Shown: positions 38,393 to 48,009, counted from the stretch's first letter. The stretch is DNA of 64,000 bases from a bacterium (GCA_030427205.1 JAUHXC010000014.1:178043-242042), one strand, 5' to 3'. The notes: generated by a model not told the origin, from the letters alone. Numbers and translations: made by a program.

Positions 38393-39052
38393 CTACGGCG
38401 GTCGGTCCTTGAGCCGACGCCTCAGCTGACCGAGCGCTGCCCGATGCCGCCGGCTGATGCTCGAACGGTGCAGCCCACGGCGCCGGGCCAGCTCGGCGCC
38501 GCTGTCGCCGACGCCGTCGAGGTCGTAGATCGCCCGCAGCGCCTCACGGTGATCCGGCTCGAGCCGCTCGACCTCGGCCCGGACCGCCCCGAGCTGCTCG
38601 GCGTGCAGCATGCGCGCTTCGGGATCCGCCGGCCCCGGCTGAGCTTCGGCCTGCGCCGCCACCAGGGCCGTGGCCAGATCGGCGATGGCGCGATACGTCA
38701 CCTCGGCGGCGAGCTCTCTCTGCGCGTCGGTCCGCGGCGGCGGCGTCGGTTCACCGGCCATTCTCCAGGCGACGATCTGATGCCGCAGGCGCTCGTAGGT
38801 CCTCAGCCGCAGCGGGCCCAACGATTGGCGGATGCCGTCGAAGATCGCGCCCCGGATCCGGTGGCGGGCGTAGACCTCGAACGGCACCCCCCGGCTCGGA
38901 TCGTATCGGGTGCGGGCTTCGAGCAGGCCCACGTTGCCGTAGCCGACGAGATCACCGACCTCGACGGCGTCGGGCGGCGCCAGCGCGGCGATGCGACGGG
39001 CCTCGGCGTGCACCAGCGCGAGCGCCGACGACGGCAGGTCGTCGACGGTCAA
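38393..39052 (-). CDS. FliA/WhiG-like sigma-70 family factor
   Basis: 219 residues from a TTG start at 39052, for which no good ribosome site is visible. Region 2 is close to flagellar sigma-28: DLVGYGNVGLLEARTRYDP, VPFEVYARHRIRGAIFDGIR. Region 4 is present as LEPDHREALRAIYDLDG with helix-turn-helix 'ELARRRGLHRSSISRRHRAA'. Region 3 is shortened. No flagellar or chemotaxis gene is nearby, so its regulon may be something else. Confidence 0.85.
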   Translation of the reverse strand: MTVDDLPSSALALVHAEARRIAALAPPDAVEVGDLVGYGNVGLLEARTRYDPSRGVPFEVYARHRIRGAIFDGIRQSLGPLRLRTYERLRHQIVAWRMAGEPTPPPRTDAQRELAAEVTYRAIADLATALVAAQAEAQPGPADPEARMLHAEQLGAVRAEVERLEPDHREALRAIYDLDGVGDSGAELARRRGLHRSSISRRHRAALGQLRRRLKDRPP

Positions 39053-39150
39053 CGGTGATCGCGACGCGCGGGTCGTTGCAGGGTGCGGGGCAGGGGTCGC
39101 TGCCGGGGTCGGGGGGAGGGGATGGCCACCGAGCCATCATAGCGCCCTGC

Positions 39151-40482
39151 TCAGGGGAAGATGCCCCGCTCGCGGTACACTTCCTGGATCCGCATCAGGC
39201 CGTGCAGGTAGGCCGCGGTGCGGTTGCTGATGCGGTGCTCGTTGCACAGCCGGCGCATCGTCCGGTAGGCGCGCACCATCTGGCGATGCAGCCGGGTATC
39301 GACCTCTTCGAGGGTCCACTGCTCGGCGCGACGGTTCTGCAGCCACTCGAAGTAGCTGACGGTCACGCCGCCGGCGTTGGCCAGGATGTCGGGCAGCACG
39401 TCGATGCCCTTCTCGGCGAGGATGCGCTCCCCCTCGAGGTCGGTCGGGCCGTTGGCGCCCTCGGCGACGAGCTTGCACTTGAGCAGCGGCGCGGTCTCGG
39501 CGGTGATCTGCATCTCGAGCGCCGCGGGGATGAAGATGTCGACCTCGGCGCTGAAGAACGCGTTCCGATCGACCACGTCGCCCGCCGGGTAGCCGGCGAC
39601 CCCGCCGGTGCGGGTGATGTACTCCCGCAGCCGCTTGGGGTGGATGCCCTCCGGGTTGACGATCGAGCCCGTGTGGTCCTGAACCGCGACGAGGATGCAC
39701 CCGAGCCGGTTGAGGATCTGGGCCGCCGCGGCGCCGACCTTGCCGAAGCCCTGGACCGAGACCCGGGCGCCGTCGAGGTTGAAGCCGTTCTCGTCGGCCC
39801 ACTCCTGGACCATGTAGACCAGGCCCTGCCCGGTGGCCTTGCTGCGCCCGCGGGACCCGCCCGAGGTGACCGACTTGCCGGTGACGACGCCGCGCTGGGC
39901 GTTCTTGCGCTCGCGGCTGCCCGAGTTCATGAACGTGTCCATCATCCAGACCATCGTCTGGCTGTTGGTGCCCATGTCCGGCGCCGGGATGTCGTGGTCG
40001 GGGCCGATGTTCGAGCCCAGCGCGTGGGTGAACCGGCGGGTGATGCGCTGCAGCTCGCCCTGGCTGTGGCGGGTGGGGTCGAACTTGATGCCGCCCTTGG
40101 CGCCGCCGAACGGGATCTCGAGCAGGGCCGACTTCCAGGTCATCCACGCGGCGAGGGCCTTGACCTCGTCGAGGTGCACCTCGGGGTGGTAGCGCATGCC
40201 GCCCTTGTAGGGCCCCATGATGTTGCTGTGTTGGATGCGGTAGCCCTTGAAGAGCTGGTAGGTGCCGTCATCCATGACGACGGGGAAGTTGACGATGAGC
40301 TCGTTCTTCGGCTGAGCCAGAATGAGTCGCAGGTGTTCGTCGAGCCCGAGCGCATCGGCCGCGCGGGCGAATTGCTTACCGGCGACCTCGAAGACGCTGG
40401 GGCGCTTCTTGGCCCTGCGGTTCTTCGACGGGCTGCTCGGAGCGGCTTCCACCGCGGGTGCTTCCGGGTTGTCGGTGTCCAT
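39151..40482 (-). CDS. gdhA: Glutamate dehydrogenase
   Basis: 443 residues from ATG 40482 (AGAGGA 7 bases upstream). The glutamate-binding and catalytic part is complete: MGPYKGGMRYHP, MTWKSALLEIPFGGAKGG (Lys117, Lys129) and DIPAPDMGTN; the NAD(P) domain has VQGFGKVG (a GxGxxG-like fold start) and ANAGGVTVSYFEW. It interconverts glutamate and 2-oxoglutarate with ammonia. The first 30 residues are a basic Pro/Ala extension absent from most homologues. Divergent from the 118-aa gene. Confidence 0.96.
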   Translation of the reverse strand: MDTDNPEAPAVEAAPSSPSKNRRAKKRPSVFEVAGKQFARAADALGLDEHLRLILAQPKNELIVNFPVVMDDGTYQLFKGYRIQHSNIMGPYKGGMRYHPEVHLDEVKALAAWMTWKSALLEIPFGGAKGGIKFDPTRHSQGELQRITRRFTHALGSNIGPDHDIPAPDMGTNSQTMVWMMDTFMNSGSRERKNAQRGVVTGKSVTSGGSRGRSKATGQGLVYMVQEWADENGFNLDGARVSVQGFGKVGAAAAQILNRLGCILVAVQDHTGSIVNPEGIHPKRLREYITRTGGVAGYPAGDVVDRNAFFSAEVDIFIPAALEMQITAETAPLLKCKLVAEGANGPTDLEGERILAEKGIDVLPDILANAGGVTVSYFEWLQNRRAEQWTLEEVDTRLHRQMVRAYRTMRRLCNEHRISNRTAAYLHGLMRIQEVYRERGIFP

Positions 40483-40578
40483 TCGGCGATCCTCTGTTAC
40501 CGTGCGTGAGAGGGAGGCGGCATTCTCCCAGTCGCACCCGGTGGAGGCAAGCCTGCAGAGGCCCCTCGTGGAGAAGGC

Positions 40579-40935
40579 GTGAGCGATTCGAAGACGATCG
40601 ACCCGATCCCCCCGTCCCGGCCCGTCGAGCGGCCTGCGGCCGCCTCGCCGGTGCACGCCACCCGGCCGGTGCACGGGCCGAAGCCGGTGACGGCCGTCGG
40701 CGCGGTGGGGCAGGTCGCAGAGATCGTCGCCGCCCTCGGCGCGCGGCTGGACACCGGCGAGCTCGACCGTGCCGCGGCGATGCGGGTGCTCGTCACCCGG
40801 GTCATCGAGCGCGAGCTGCCGGCGCTCGACGGACAGAGCCGCGAGCGCGTCGTCGATGAGGTGGTCGGCGTGCTGTCCGAAGAGCCCGCGTGGCAGGCCC
40901 GACTCGACGGGCTGTGGTCGGACGACGCGCGATGA
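40579..40935 (+). CDS. Hypothetical 118-aa helical protein
   Basis: GTG start with GGAGAAGGC just upstream. A Pro-rich N-terminal 40 residues leads to a helical domain ('VGQVAEIVAALGARLDTGEL', 'AMRVLVTRVIERELPALDGQ', 'RVVDEVVGVLSEEPAWQARL'). Soluble. Its stop overlaps the next start by ATGA, so it is translationally coupled to the PEGA protein gene. Function unknown. Confidence 0.7.
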   Translation: MSDSKTIDPIPPSRPVERPAAASPVHATRPVHGPKPVTAVGAVGQVAEIVAALGARLDTGELDRAAAMRVLVTRVIERELPALDGQSRERVVDEVVGVLSEEPAWQARLDGLWSDDAR

Positions 40936-42182
40936 GCCGGATCCGCCGATGGGCGTCCTGCTTGCTGGCCGCGGCGCTGATCGCCTCGGCGCCGGTCGCC
41001 GCCCAGCCGACGGGCGAGGCGACGGCGCCCGCGCCGGCGCCGGCCAAGGTGCCGGTGGTGGTCATGGGCGCTCATCCGTTCGAGCGGGGCAATCAGATCG
41101 CGGCGGTATGGGCCGCCCGCTCGATCCTCGATCGCCATCCGGCGCTGACGCCCGTCGATCTGGCCGCGCGCCTGGGCGGTGGCCGGCCCACCGACATCGA
41201 CGCGGTGCGGGCGCTGCTCGAAGAGGGCAAGGCGGCCTACGCGGCGGCCGATGTCGACGAGGCCGAGAAAGATCTGTCCATCGCCGCGCTGATCGCGTCG
41301 GGGCGGCCCGGCCAGCGGGAGCTGGCGATCGACGCGTTGTCGACGCTCGCCCGGTTGAGGGCGGCCCGCAAAGACGAGCCGGGCGCGGTGCGGGCCTTCG
41401 TCCGGCTGCTGCGCCTGCATCCCGAGTACGCCCTCGATCCGGCGGAGGCATCGCCCTCGGCCCAGGCCCGGCTCGACGCGGCCAAGGCCATCATCGACGG
41501 CGCACGCCCGGCCCGCCTGCGGGTGGTGACCGAGGGCGTCAAGGCGGCGGTCTTCGTCGACGGTCGGCTGCAGGGTGTGACGCCGTTCTATGTCTCCGAT
41601 CTGCCGTCCGGCACGCATCATCTGCGCATCGCGGCCGATGGTCGTCGCGACGATCTGACCCTCGTGGATCTGGATCCGGGCCGGGAGACCCGACTCGAGA
41701 TCGCGCTGCTCGAGGCGGCCAAGGCCACGCTGTTCGAGCAGATCGTAGCGAGCCTGCCCGACGATGTGAGCACGGGCGATGCGCGGGCCGGGTTGACCGA
41801 CCTCAAGGCGCTCGCGTTCGCCGAGCAGGCGATCATTCTCGCGGCGGGCGACGATACGCTCGCCGCCGCGCTGTTCGACCTCAAGGCGATGCGTCGGGTG
41901 CGCGCGATCGAGGTCCCGCTCGATCGCGAAGGCTTTGATGCCGGGCGCTCGGTGATCCGCGACCTCTACCGGGGCCTGTCCGCTCGGGAGCCTGGGCTGG
42001 TGGCGGCGCCGCCGTCGCCGGACAGCGCCGACGATGGCGAGGTCCGCTGGTGGCTCTGGGGGTCCATCGCCGCGGGCGTCGCCGCCGCGGTGGCCATTCC
42101 GGTGGTGATCCTGGCGCTGGATGACGGAGACGTCGGCATTGACCGCGAAGGCGGCACCGGCGGCGTGGTGATCCGCTTCTGA
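40932..42182 (+). CDS. Exported PEGA-domain protein with C-terminal membrane anchor
   Basis: 416 residues from ATG 40932. Signal peptide (ending PVAAQ), a TPR-like helical part (about 95-185), a PEGA domain (RLRVVTEGVKAAVFVDGR, then GVTPFYVSDLPSGTHHLR), a helical region, and a C-terminal transmembrane helix (WLWGSIAAGVAAAVAIPVVIL) with a short tail. PEGA domains are common in Myxococcota surface and kinase proteins. Sits next to, and converges with, a PEGA kinase, suggesting a shared envelope role. Confidence 0.78.
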   Translation: MSRIRRWASCLLAAALIASAPVAAQPTGEATAPAPAPAKVPVVVMGAHPFERGNQIAAVWAARSILDRHPALTPVDLAARLGGGRPTDIDAVRALLEEGKAAYAAADVDEAEKDLSIAALIASGRPGQRELAIDALSTLARLRAARKDEPGAVRAFVRLLRLHPEYALDPAEASPSAQARLDAAKAIIDGARPARLRVVTEGVKAAVFVDGRLQGVTPFYVSDLPSGTHHLRIAADGRRDDLTLVDLDPGRETRLEIALLEAAKATLFEQIVASLPDDVSTGDARAGLTDLKALAFAEQAIILAAGDDTLAAALFDLKAMRRVRAIEVPLDREGFDAGRSVIRDLYRGLSAREPGLVAAPPSPDSADDGEVRWWLWGSIAAGVAAAVAIPVVILALDDGDVGIDREGGTGGVVIRF

Positions 42183-42255
42183 CGCCGACTTTCTCGGGGT
42201 GTCGCGATGCAGCGGGGCGTATCGGCGGCTGCAGGGGCCGTCGACCGGGCGCAGC

Positions 42256-45243
42256 TCAGCGGTGGGTATACCGCTCGAACGAGGTCTCGCCGGGCTTGAT
42301 CGTCACCCGGACCCGCGCGCGATAGGTCGGCTCCTGGTCCCGCTCGAGATCAACCGTATAGGTGCCCGGCGGCAGCGCGTGCTTGAGGATCGGCGTCCAA
42401 CCGAGGTCCTTGCCGCGAATGCTCGCCCGCGCCGGCGGCTTGGCCAGCAGCTTGAGGAAGCCGTCTTCTTTGGGCGCCTCGACCGGTGGCGGCGGCGGGC
42501 GCGGTCGAGTCCGCCGAACCGGCCGCCGACGGGTCCGCGGCCGCTCGGGGCTCTTCTCGAGGGTGAGCACCTCGGTCGCGGCGGGATCCTTGAAGCGGGA
42601 CAACGTACGCTCGAGGCGCTCGTAGCCGTCGGCTTCGGCGATGACGACCGCCTTGCCGTCGTTGGGCAGCCCCTCGAATCGACGCTCGCCCTTCTCGAGC
42701 ACCTTCTCGGCGCCGTTGCCCAGGCGGATCGTCAGGGTGGGGTCGGCGTCTTCGGGCTCGGGCAGGAAGGTCACGGCCACCTCGGCCGGGAAGAGGCGGA
42801 CCGGCGGTACCAGGTTCTGCTTGCCCTGCTCGACCCGCACCTTCGCCGTCCACGGCAGGAAGCCGTCCTTCTCCAGCCGGATCTGGCGCTCGCCGGGCTC
42901 GACCCCGTCGTGTTGCAGCGGTGTCTGGTCGATGAGGGCGTCGTCGATGAAGACGCGGGCGCCGCTCGGCTCGCTCTTGATGACCAGGAGCGTGGGCGCG
43001 ACCGATGAGGCGAGTTCGAATGGCAGGCGCCGGACCTCGCCCGGGTTGAGGATGACCGTGCGCTCGGACGGGTCGAAGCCGTCGGCGAGCACCCGCACCT
43101 CGTGCTCGCCCGCCTTGAGGTTGCCGACGGTGATCGGGGTCTGGCCCGAGTGCACCAGCCGACCGTCGATGTAGACCTCGGTCGACGCCGGCTGGGTCTC
43201 GATCTCCAAGCTCGCCAGCTCGTCCTGGTCGGCGAACAGCAGAACGGCCGCGACACCGATACCCACCGACAGCAGCGCGACGAGGATGATGAGCCACATC
43301 CGCCGGCCGCCGCCCTCTTCGTAGTCGTAGCCGGCCGGGTGCACATCGCCGGGCATGGTGGCCGGGTTGGCGAAGGCCGGCGTCGGGCCCATCGAGGGCG
43401 GGCCGGTGATGCCGCCCTGATGGCCCGCGGCGGGATAGCCGCCCGTGGCCGGGCCGTAGGCACCCGAGACCGCCGGGTGGCCGCCCGACATCTGCGGATA
43501 GCCGCCGCTCGCCTGGGGGTAGCCGCCCGATACTTGCGGATGGCCGCCGGTGTACGCCGGGTGACCGCCGGTGACCGGCGGGTAGTTGCCCGAAGTGGCC
43601 GGATGGCCGCCGGTGACCGCGGGGTGTCCGCCGGTCATGGCCGGGTGCCCGCCGCTGACCGCGGGGTGTCCGCCGGTCATGGCCGGGTGCCCGCCGGTTG
43701 CCGGGTAGTTGCCCGACGTCGCGGGATGGCCGCCGGTCGCTTGCGGGTAGTTGCCCGACATGGCCGGGTGGCCGCCCGTGCCCTGAGGATAGTTGCCCGG
43801 CACGGCCTGATGCCCGCCGGTCATCGCCGAATGGGCGCCGACGGCGGGGTGTCCACCGGTCATCGGCCCGCCGGCGTGCGGCGCCGCGGGACCGCCGGCA
43901 GCGGGCACATGGCCCCCGGTGGGCGCGGGAAGGCCGTCGTATTCGGGCTGCGGCGCCGCGTCGGGCGTCCACCCGGGCATGATCGGCGTGCCCGCCGAGC
44001 CCTGGGCCATCGTGCTGCGCCCTTCGTGGGCCCCGACCGGTTCGTTGGGGTTGGATCCGGAGCCCGGCGTCGCGAAGAACGGCAGATCATCGGGGGGCGG
44101 GTCCCCCGGGTCGCGGTCATAGACCTCGGTCGCCTGGTCTTCACCGCCGTCGTCGACCCAGTCGGCTTCGGGCAAATCCGGCTCTTCGAAGAGTTCGACG
44201 TCTTCCGGATCGAGCTCGGTCACGACCGAGATCGGCGGATCGTCCGGGCGACGCGCCTCGGGGATGTTCGCCCGCGCGTACTCGCGGAAGGTGTTCAGCC
44301 GCTGCTGCTCTTCGGACAGCTCGCGGGCGAACGTATGGCGCATGAACGCCGAGAGATCCTTGCGCGAGTAGAAGGCGCCCGACTGATAGAGGAACTTCTG
44401 CAGCGCGTCCTGGAAGTCGGACGCGGCCTGATAGCGGTGCTCGGGATCGCGGGTCAGGCCGCGCTCGATGATGCGCTCGAGCTCGGGCGGGATGTCGCGG
44501 TTGATCTGCGTCGGCTTGCGGTAGTCGGCCTCGCGCACCTTCTCGAGGGTCGAGAAGTCGCTCTCGCCCGAGAAGCAGCGCTCGAGGGTCAGCATCTCGT
44601 AGAGGCAGACGGCGAGTGAGAAGAGGTCCGACCGGCGATCGATGGGCTTGCCCCGCACCTGCTCGGGGCTCATGTAGCTGAACTTGCCCTTGAGGATGCC
44701 CGCCTGGGTCTTGCTCGCCTTGCCCGCGGCCTTGGCGATGCCGAAGTCGATCAGCTTCACCTCGCCGTCGTAGCTGATCAGGATGTTCTGCGGCGAGACG
44801 TCCCGATGGATCAGCTCGAGGCTGTCGCCCATGTCGTTGCGCTTGTTGTGGGCGTACTCGAGGGCTTCGCAGACCTCTTTGATGATGTGGCACACCATCG
44901 GAAAAGGCAGATACTCGCCGCGGCTGCGGGCCCGGTCGAAGATCGCCCGGCAGTCCTTGCCCGGCACGTACTCCATCGCGATGAAGTACGAGTTCTCCGC
45001 GTTGCCGAGTTCGAAGATCTGGCCGATGTTGGCGTGGGTCAGCTGCACCGCGATCTTGGCTTCATCGATGAACATGTCGATGAATTCCTGATCTTCGGCG
45101 ATGTTCGGCAGAACCCGCTTGACCGCGAACATGCGTTCGAAGCCTTCGACGCCATACGAGACGCCGCGATAGACCTCTGCCATGCCGCCGATGGCGATGC
45201 GATCGCAGAGATAGTAGTCGCCGAATTTGATCGGTTCGCGCAA
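42256..45243 (-). CDS. Membrane Ser/Thr protein kinase with GGHP-repeat linker and PEGA domains
   Basis: 995 residues from a TTG start (GAAGGA upstream). Hanks-type kinase domain 8-290: Lys42 in VKR, catalytic HRDVSPQN (146-153), DFG (166-168), SPEQ. An acidic segment leads to a low-complexity region (about 440-610) of repeats like TGGHPA, SGNYPQ and SGGYPQ, then a transmembrane helix (about 642-665, MWLIILVALLSVGIGVAAVLLF), and an extracytoplasmic part with at least two or three PEGA domains ('STEVYIDGRLVHSGQTPITV', 'GARVFIDDALIDQTPLQHDG', and a final one). The PEGA part may sense envelope signals. Confidence 0.94.
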   Translation of the reverse strand: MREPIKFGDYYLCDRIAIGGMAEVYRGVSYGVEGFERMFAVKRVLPNIAEDQEFIDMFIDEAKIAVQLTHANIGQIFELGNAENSYFIAMEYVPGKDCRAIFDRARSRGEYLPFPMVCHIIKEVCEALEYAHNKRNDMGDSLELIHRDVSPQNILISYDGEVKLIDFGIAKAAGKASKTQAGILKGKFSYMSPEQVRGKPIDRRSDLFSLAVCLYEMLTLERCFSGESDFSTLEKVREADYRKPTQINRDIPPELERIIERGLTRDPEHRYQAASDFQDALQKFLYQSGAFYSRKDLSAFMRHTFARELSEEQQRLNTFREYARANIPEARRPDDPPISVVTELDPEDVELFEEPDLPEADWVDDGGEDQATEVYDRDPGDPPPDDLPFFATPGSGSNPNEPVGAHEGRSTMAQGSAGTPIMPGWTPDAAPQPEYDGLPAPTGGHVPAAGGPAAPHAGGPMTGGHPAVGAHSAMTGGHQAVPGNYPQGTGGHPAMSGNYPQATGGHPATSGNYPATGGHPAMTGGHPAVSGGHPAMTGGHPAVTGGHPATSGNYPPVTGGHPAYTGGHPQVSGGYPQASGGYPQMSGGHPAVSGAYGPATGGYPAAGHQGGITGPPSMGPTPAFANPATMPGDVHPAGYDYEEGGGRRMWLIILVALLSVGIGVAAVLLFADQDELASLEIETQPASTEVYIDGRLVHSGQTPITVGNLKAGEHEVRVLADGFDPSERTVILNPGEVRRLPFELASSVAPTLLVIKSEPSGARVFIDDALIDQTPLQHDGVEPGERQIRLEKDGFLPWTAKVRVEQGKQNLVPPVRLFPAEVAVTFLPEPEDADPTLTIRLGNGAEKVLEKGERRFEGLPNDGKAVVIAEADGYERLERTLSRFKDPAATEVLTLEKSPERPRTRRRPVRRTRPRPPPPPVEAPKEDGFLKLLAKPPARASIRGKDLGWTPILKHALPPGTYTVDLERDQEPTYRARVRVTIKPGETSFERYTHR
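43420..43925 (-). repeat. Gly-Gly-His-Pro coding repeat region
   Basis: A coding tandem repeat of roughly 18-30 bp units yielding TGGHPA/SGNYPQ/SGGYPQ, about twenty units long, inside the kinase gene between kinase domain and membrane helix. Several units are nearly identical at DNA level (GGTCATGGCCGGGTG on the plus strand). Confidence 0.8.
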
Positions 45244-45456
45244 CCGACGATCCTTCGCTCGAAACGCGCCGCGGCGCTGCTGGTGTCAGGGCTCGCCCCG
45301 GCGGAGCCGCCCAACGTTAGGCCATGCCCCCTGGGGAGTCAACGACCGGGATCGAGCCGCGGGCCGATGCGCGGGATGCCGGCCCGTGGCGGCATACCGT
45401 CAGCGGAACTCCAGGGGACGCTGGCCGCGGCTGCCATGGGCCGTGGGCCGTGGGGC

Positions 45457-46362
45457 TCACCCGGTCAGCGCCAGACCGTCGACGAATGCGTCGAGATGCA
45501 GATCGGGCCCGATGGCGTGGCCGCCGTGCGCCCGGACCTGCTCGGCCCAGCCGCGCAAGCCCGTGCCGCCGATGATCCATGGGGTCGAGCCGCAGCTGTG
45601 TCCGTAGGCCGACAGCAGCGCCTCGGGGTCGGCGGGGCGTACGGTGGCCGAGAGGGCCACCATGTCCGGGCGCAGGCGCTCGACGGCGACAGCGACCACC
45701 GGCGGCGGCGTGCGCGCGCCGAGCACCACCGCCCGGATCCGGCGCTGCGCGAGGCGGAACGCGATGGCATACAGCGGCAGGACGTGCTGCTCGTCGGCCA
45801 CGCAGGCGACGACGGCCGAGCCCAAGGGGCTCTCGGGGCGCGCGAGGCGGTGCAGGTCCTGGGCGACGTTGCGCATCACCTCGGTGGTCAGGTGCTCCTG
45901 GGCGATGGACAGCGGGTCGTCGTGACTCCAACGCTCGCCGAGCAGCCGCATGACGGGCACCATGACCCGCTCGTAGATCGCGGTGGTCGAGCCGAGCACG
46001 AGCACCCGGCGCAGTTCGCTCTCGAGGGTGTCCGGGTCGAAGCGGTCGATCGCGTCGACGATTCGCCCGACAACCACCGCATAGGGATCGTCATCGGGCG
46101 GGGCCGGCGGGTGGCGCGGCGCGGGTGGGGCGTTGCGCAGCCGCTCGACGGCCATGCGCGGGGCGACGCCGGCGTCCACGAGGCGGCGCAACCGGCGCAC
46201 GAGCGCGACGTGATCCGCGTGATAGAGGCGGTGCCCGCTCGCCGAGCGCGCGGGGGAGGGGATGCCGTAGCGTCGCTCCCACGCCCTCAGCGTCGGCGCG
46301 GGCACGCCGGTCAGCTCGGCCACGGCGCCGATGGTCAATCCGGTCGACCCGGTATCGCTCAC
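45457..46362 (-). CDS. MerR-family regulator with B12-binding domain (CarA/LitR type)
   Basis: About 301 residues from GTG 46362; longer in-frame starts overlap the upstream gene. A MerR helix-turn-helix (9-75, IGAVAELTGVPAPTLRAWER) is followed by a helical linker domain with GERWSHDDPLSIAQEHL and a Rossmann-like cobalamin-binding domain (VVACVADEQHVLPLY... VVLGART). The His expected to bind cobalt is present in DEQH. In CarH the helical motif is W-x9-EH; here it is W-x10-EH. The family represses carotenoid or other genes in the dark or with adenosylcobalamin. Confidence 0.88.
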   Translation of the reverse strand: MSDTGSTGLTIGAVAELTGVPAPTLRAWERRYGIPSPARSASGHRLYHADHVALVRRLRRLVDAGVAPRMAVERLRNAPPAPRHPPAPPDDDPYAVVVGRIVDAIDRFDPDTLESELRRVLVLGSTTAIYERVMVPVMRLLGERWSHDDPLSIAQEHLTTEVMRNVAQDLHRLARPESPLGSAVVACVADEQHVLPLYAIAFRLAQRRIRAVVLGARTPPPVVAVAVERLRPDMVALSATVRPADPEALLSAYGHSCGSTPWIIGGTGLRGWAEQVRAHGGHAIGPDLHLDAFVDGLALTG

Positions 46363-46399
46363 CGTGCCGGGCCCTTGCGCGTCGCGAGGCGGGCGGGTC

Positions 46400-47458
46400 T
46401 CACGAGTCGTGCTCCCAGGTGCGCTCACGCGCTGCGGCCTCGACGAGGCGATCGAATGCGCGGCGCAGGGACCACGCGAGCCCGTCCGCGTCGCTCTCGA
46501 GACGGCGCCCGCCCGCGGCGACGAGCGGCGTGAGCAGCTCGCGGGAGAGGGGCTCGGTCTGTCCTTCGTCGGCGTGCGCTTCGGCGCCGAGCAGGCGCAA
46601 CAGGCCCGCGGCGGTGCCGAGGTAGATCTGGGCACAGCCGACCGGTGATCCGCTGTTGTAGATCGGCGCCCCGTGCGAGATCGATACGCTGATGATGTCG
46701 TAGACCAGCGAGGCGTTCGGCCGTCGACCGGCGCGGACGAGCCCGCCGAAGAGGTCGTCGATCGCCTGCAGCGCCTTCGCCGTGCGGCGGGCGATGAGGA
46801 TGCGATCGAAGGTATGCCGCAGCGTCCAGGCCTGCTCGTCCCAGCGGTCGGGACCCAGCTCGGCGAGGGTCGCGTCGACCGTCTCGAGCTCGTGGTCGAT
46901 GGCGTCGAGCAGCTGCCCGCCGCCGTGGGCCACCTCGCGCTCGATGTACGCCCGCACGGCGTGGGCGGTATCGCGATAGATCATCGCGCAGGATTCGACG
47001 TCTCCGCGGTTGTAGATCGGCGCCCCCCACTGGATGGCCAGCGACAGCGCTTCGCAGATGCGCACGAGCGGTGTGCCGCTGTCGTCCGGCGCGTCGAGGC
47101 AGTCCCTGATGTCCGCCGATGCCCGCGCGACGGCCTCGTCGGACGTGCGTTGCAGCGATTGACCGATGATGAGCAAGGCGTCTACGGCGTCGGCGATACG
47201 CCGGGCGCGATCGGCGATGTCGCCGGCCAGCCAGCCGTCTTCGACGAGCGCCGGCAGCACCGCGAGACCGGCCTCGGTCGCGGCTTTCAGGTGAGCCGGG
47301 TCGGGCCGGCCGAGCGCGACGAGCACCCTCGACCCGCTGAACGATGTATCGTCGCTCACACGTGCCGTCGATACACCGCGCTCGGCGAGCGCCTCGCCGA
47401 TCTGCTCGGCAAGACCGTCGTGCCTGGCGTCGGGCAGCACGAGGACGTCGATCTCCAT
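46400..47458 (-). CDS. Unknown protein with duplicated GAPIYN domain
   Basis: 352 residues. The N-terminal 100 have an alpha/beta look (EIDVLVLPDARHDGLAEQI ... RVLVALGRPD), possibly a distant TIR-like or Rossmann fold. Two copies of a roughly 95-residue domain follow (about 130-225 and 248-345), each with GAPIYNxG (145, 263), a conserved Cys eight to twelve residues later (157, 275), IYxxTA, and a closing WxLRxxFDR. No family recognised. It overlaps DUF2062 (ATGA) and lies 37 bp before the B12 regulator. Confidence 0.75.
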   Translation of the reverse strand: MEIDVLVLPDARHDGLAEQIGEALAERGVSTARVSDDTSFSGSRVLVALGRPDPAHLKAATEAGLAVLPALVEDGWLAGDIADRARRIADAVDALLIIGQSLQRTSDEAVARASADIRDCLDAPDDSGTPLVRICEALSLAIQWGAPIYNRGDVESCAMIYRDTAHAVRAYIEREVAHGGGQLLDAIDHELETVDATLAELGPDRWDEQAWTLRHTFDRILIARRTAKALQAIDDLFGGLVRAGRRPNASLVYDIISVSISHGAPIYNSGSPVGCAQIYLGTAAGLLRLLGAEAHADEGQTEPLSRELLTPLVAAGGRRLESDADGLAWSLRRAFDRLVEAAARERTWEHDS

Positions 47459-48009
47459 CAGGGCGGGCTCACCTTCTCGTCGGGCGTGAAACGAGCGGCC
47501 TCACGCCGACTATGGATGCTTCGGGCTTGGTAGACGGTTACGAGGCGTCTCACCAAAACGTAGAACAATGCCCCGTTGACCACGCCGATGACGAGGCCGC
47601 CGATGACCATCGGCCAGAAGATGCCGAGCAGCATCCGGGTGCCCTCGACGATGCCGTCGAGGAAGCCGAGTTCGCCCACGGCGGTCCACAGCGCGGCGAT
47701 GTCGTCATAGGTGATCGGCGTCTCGCCGGTGAATACGACGCCGAGCCGGTAGGTGATGTAGTAGATCGGCACGATGGTGATGGGGTTGGTGATCCACGCC
47801 AGCGGCAGGCTGGCGATCACGTTGGCCCGGATGAGCTTGCACACGATCGCGCCGACGATCATCTGGAAGCCGACGATCGGCTGGTAGGCGACCAGGGTGC
47901 CGATGAACACGCCCAGCGCGATCGAATGGGGCGAGTCGTCGAGGGTCAATACGCGCCGCCAGGCGGCGCGCATGCGATCCACGAGACTGACGCGGGCTTC
48001 GCTGCTCAA
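47458..48009 (-). CDS. DUF2062 membrane protein
   Basis: 183 residues from a TTG start with GGAGGATCCGG just upstream. Typical DUF2062 pattern: 'SPHSIALGVFIGTLVAYQPI', NPITIVPIYYITYRLG and three to four transmembrane segments. The family has no assigned function but is often found with glycosyltransferase or lipid genes. First gene of a three-gene minus-strand operon. Confidence 0.85.
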   Translation of the reverse strand: MSSEARVSLVDRMRAAWRRVLTLDDSPHSIALGVFIGTLVAYQPIVGFQMIVGAIVCKLIRANVIASLPLAWITNPITIVPIYYITYRLGVVFTGETPITYDDIAALWTAVGELGFLDGIVEGTRMLLGIFWPMVIGGLVIGVVNGALFYVLVRRLVTVYQARSIHSRREAARFTPDEKVSPP

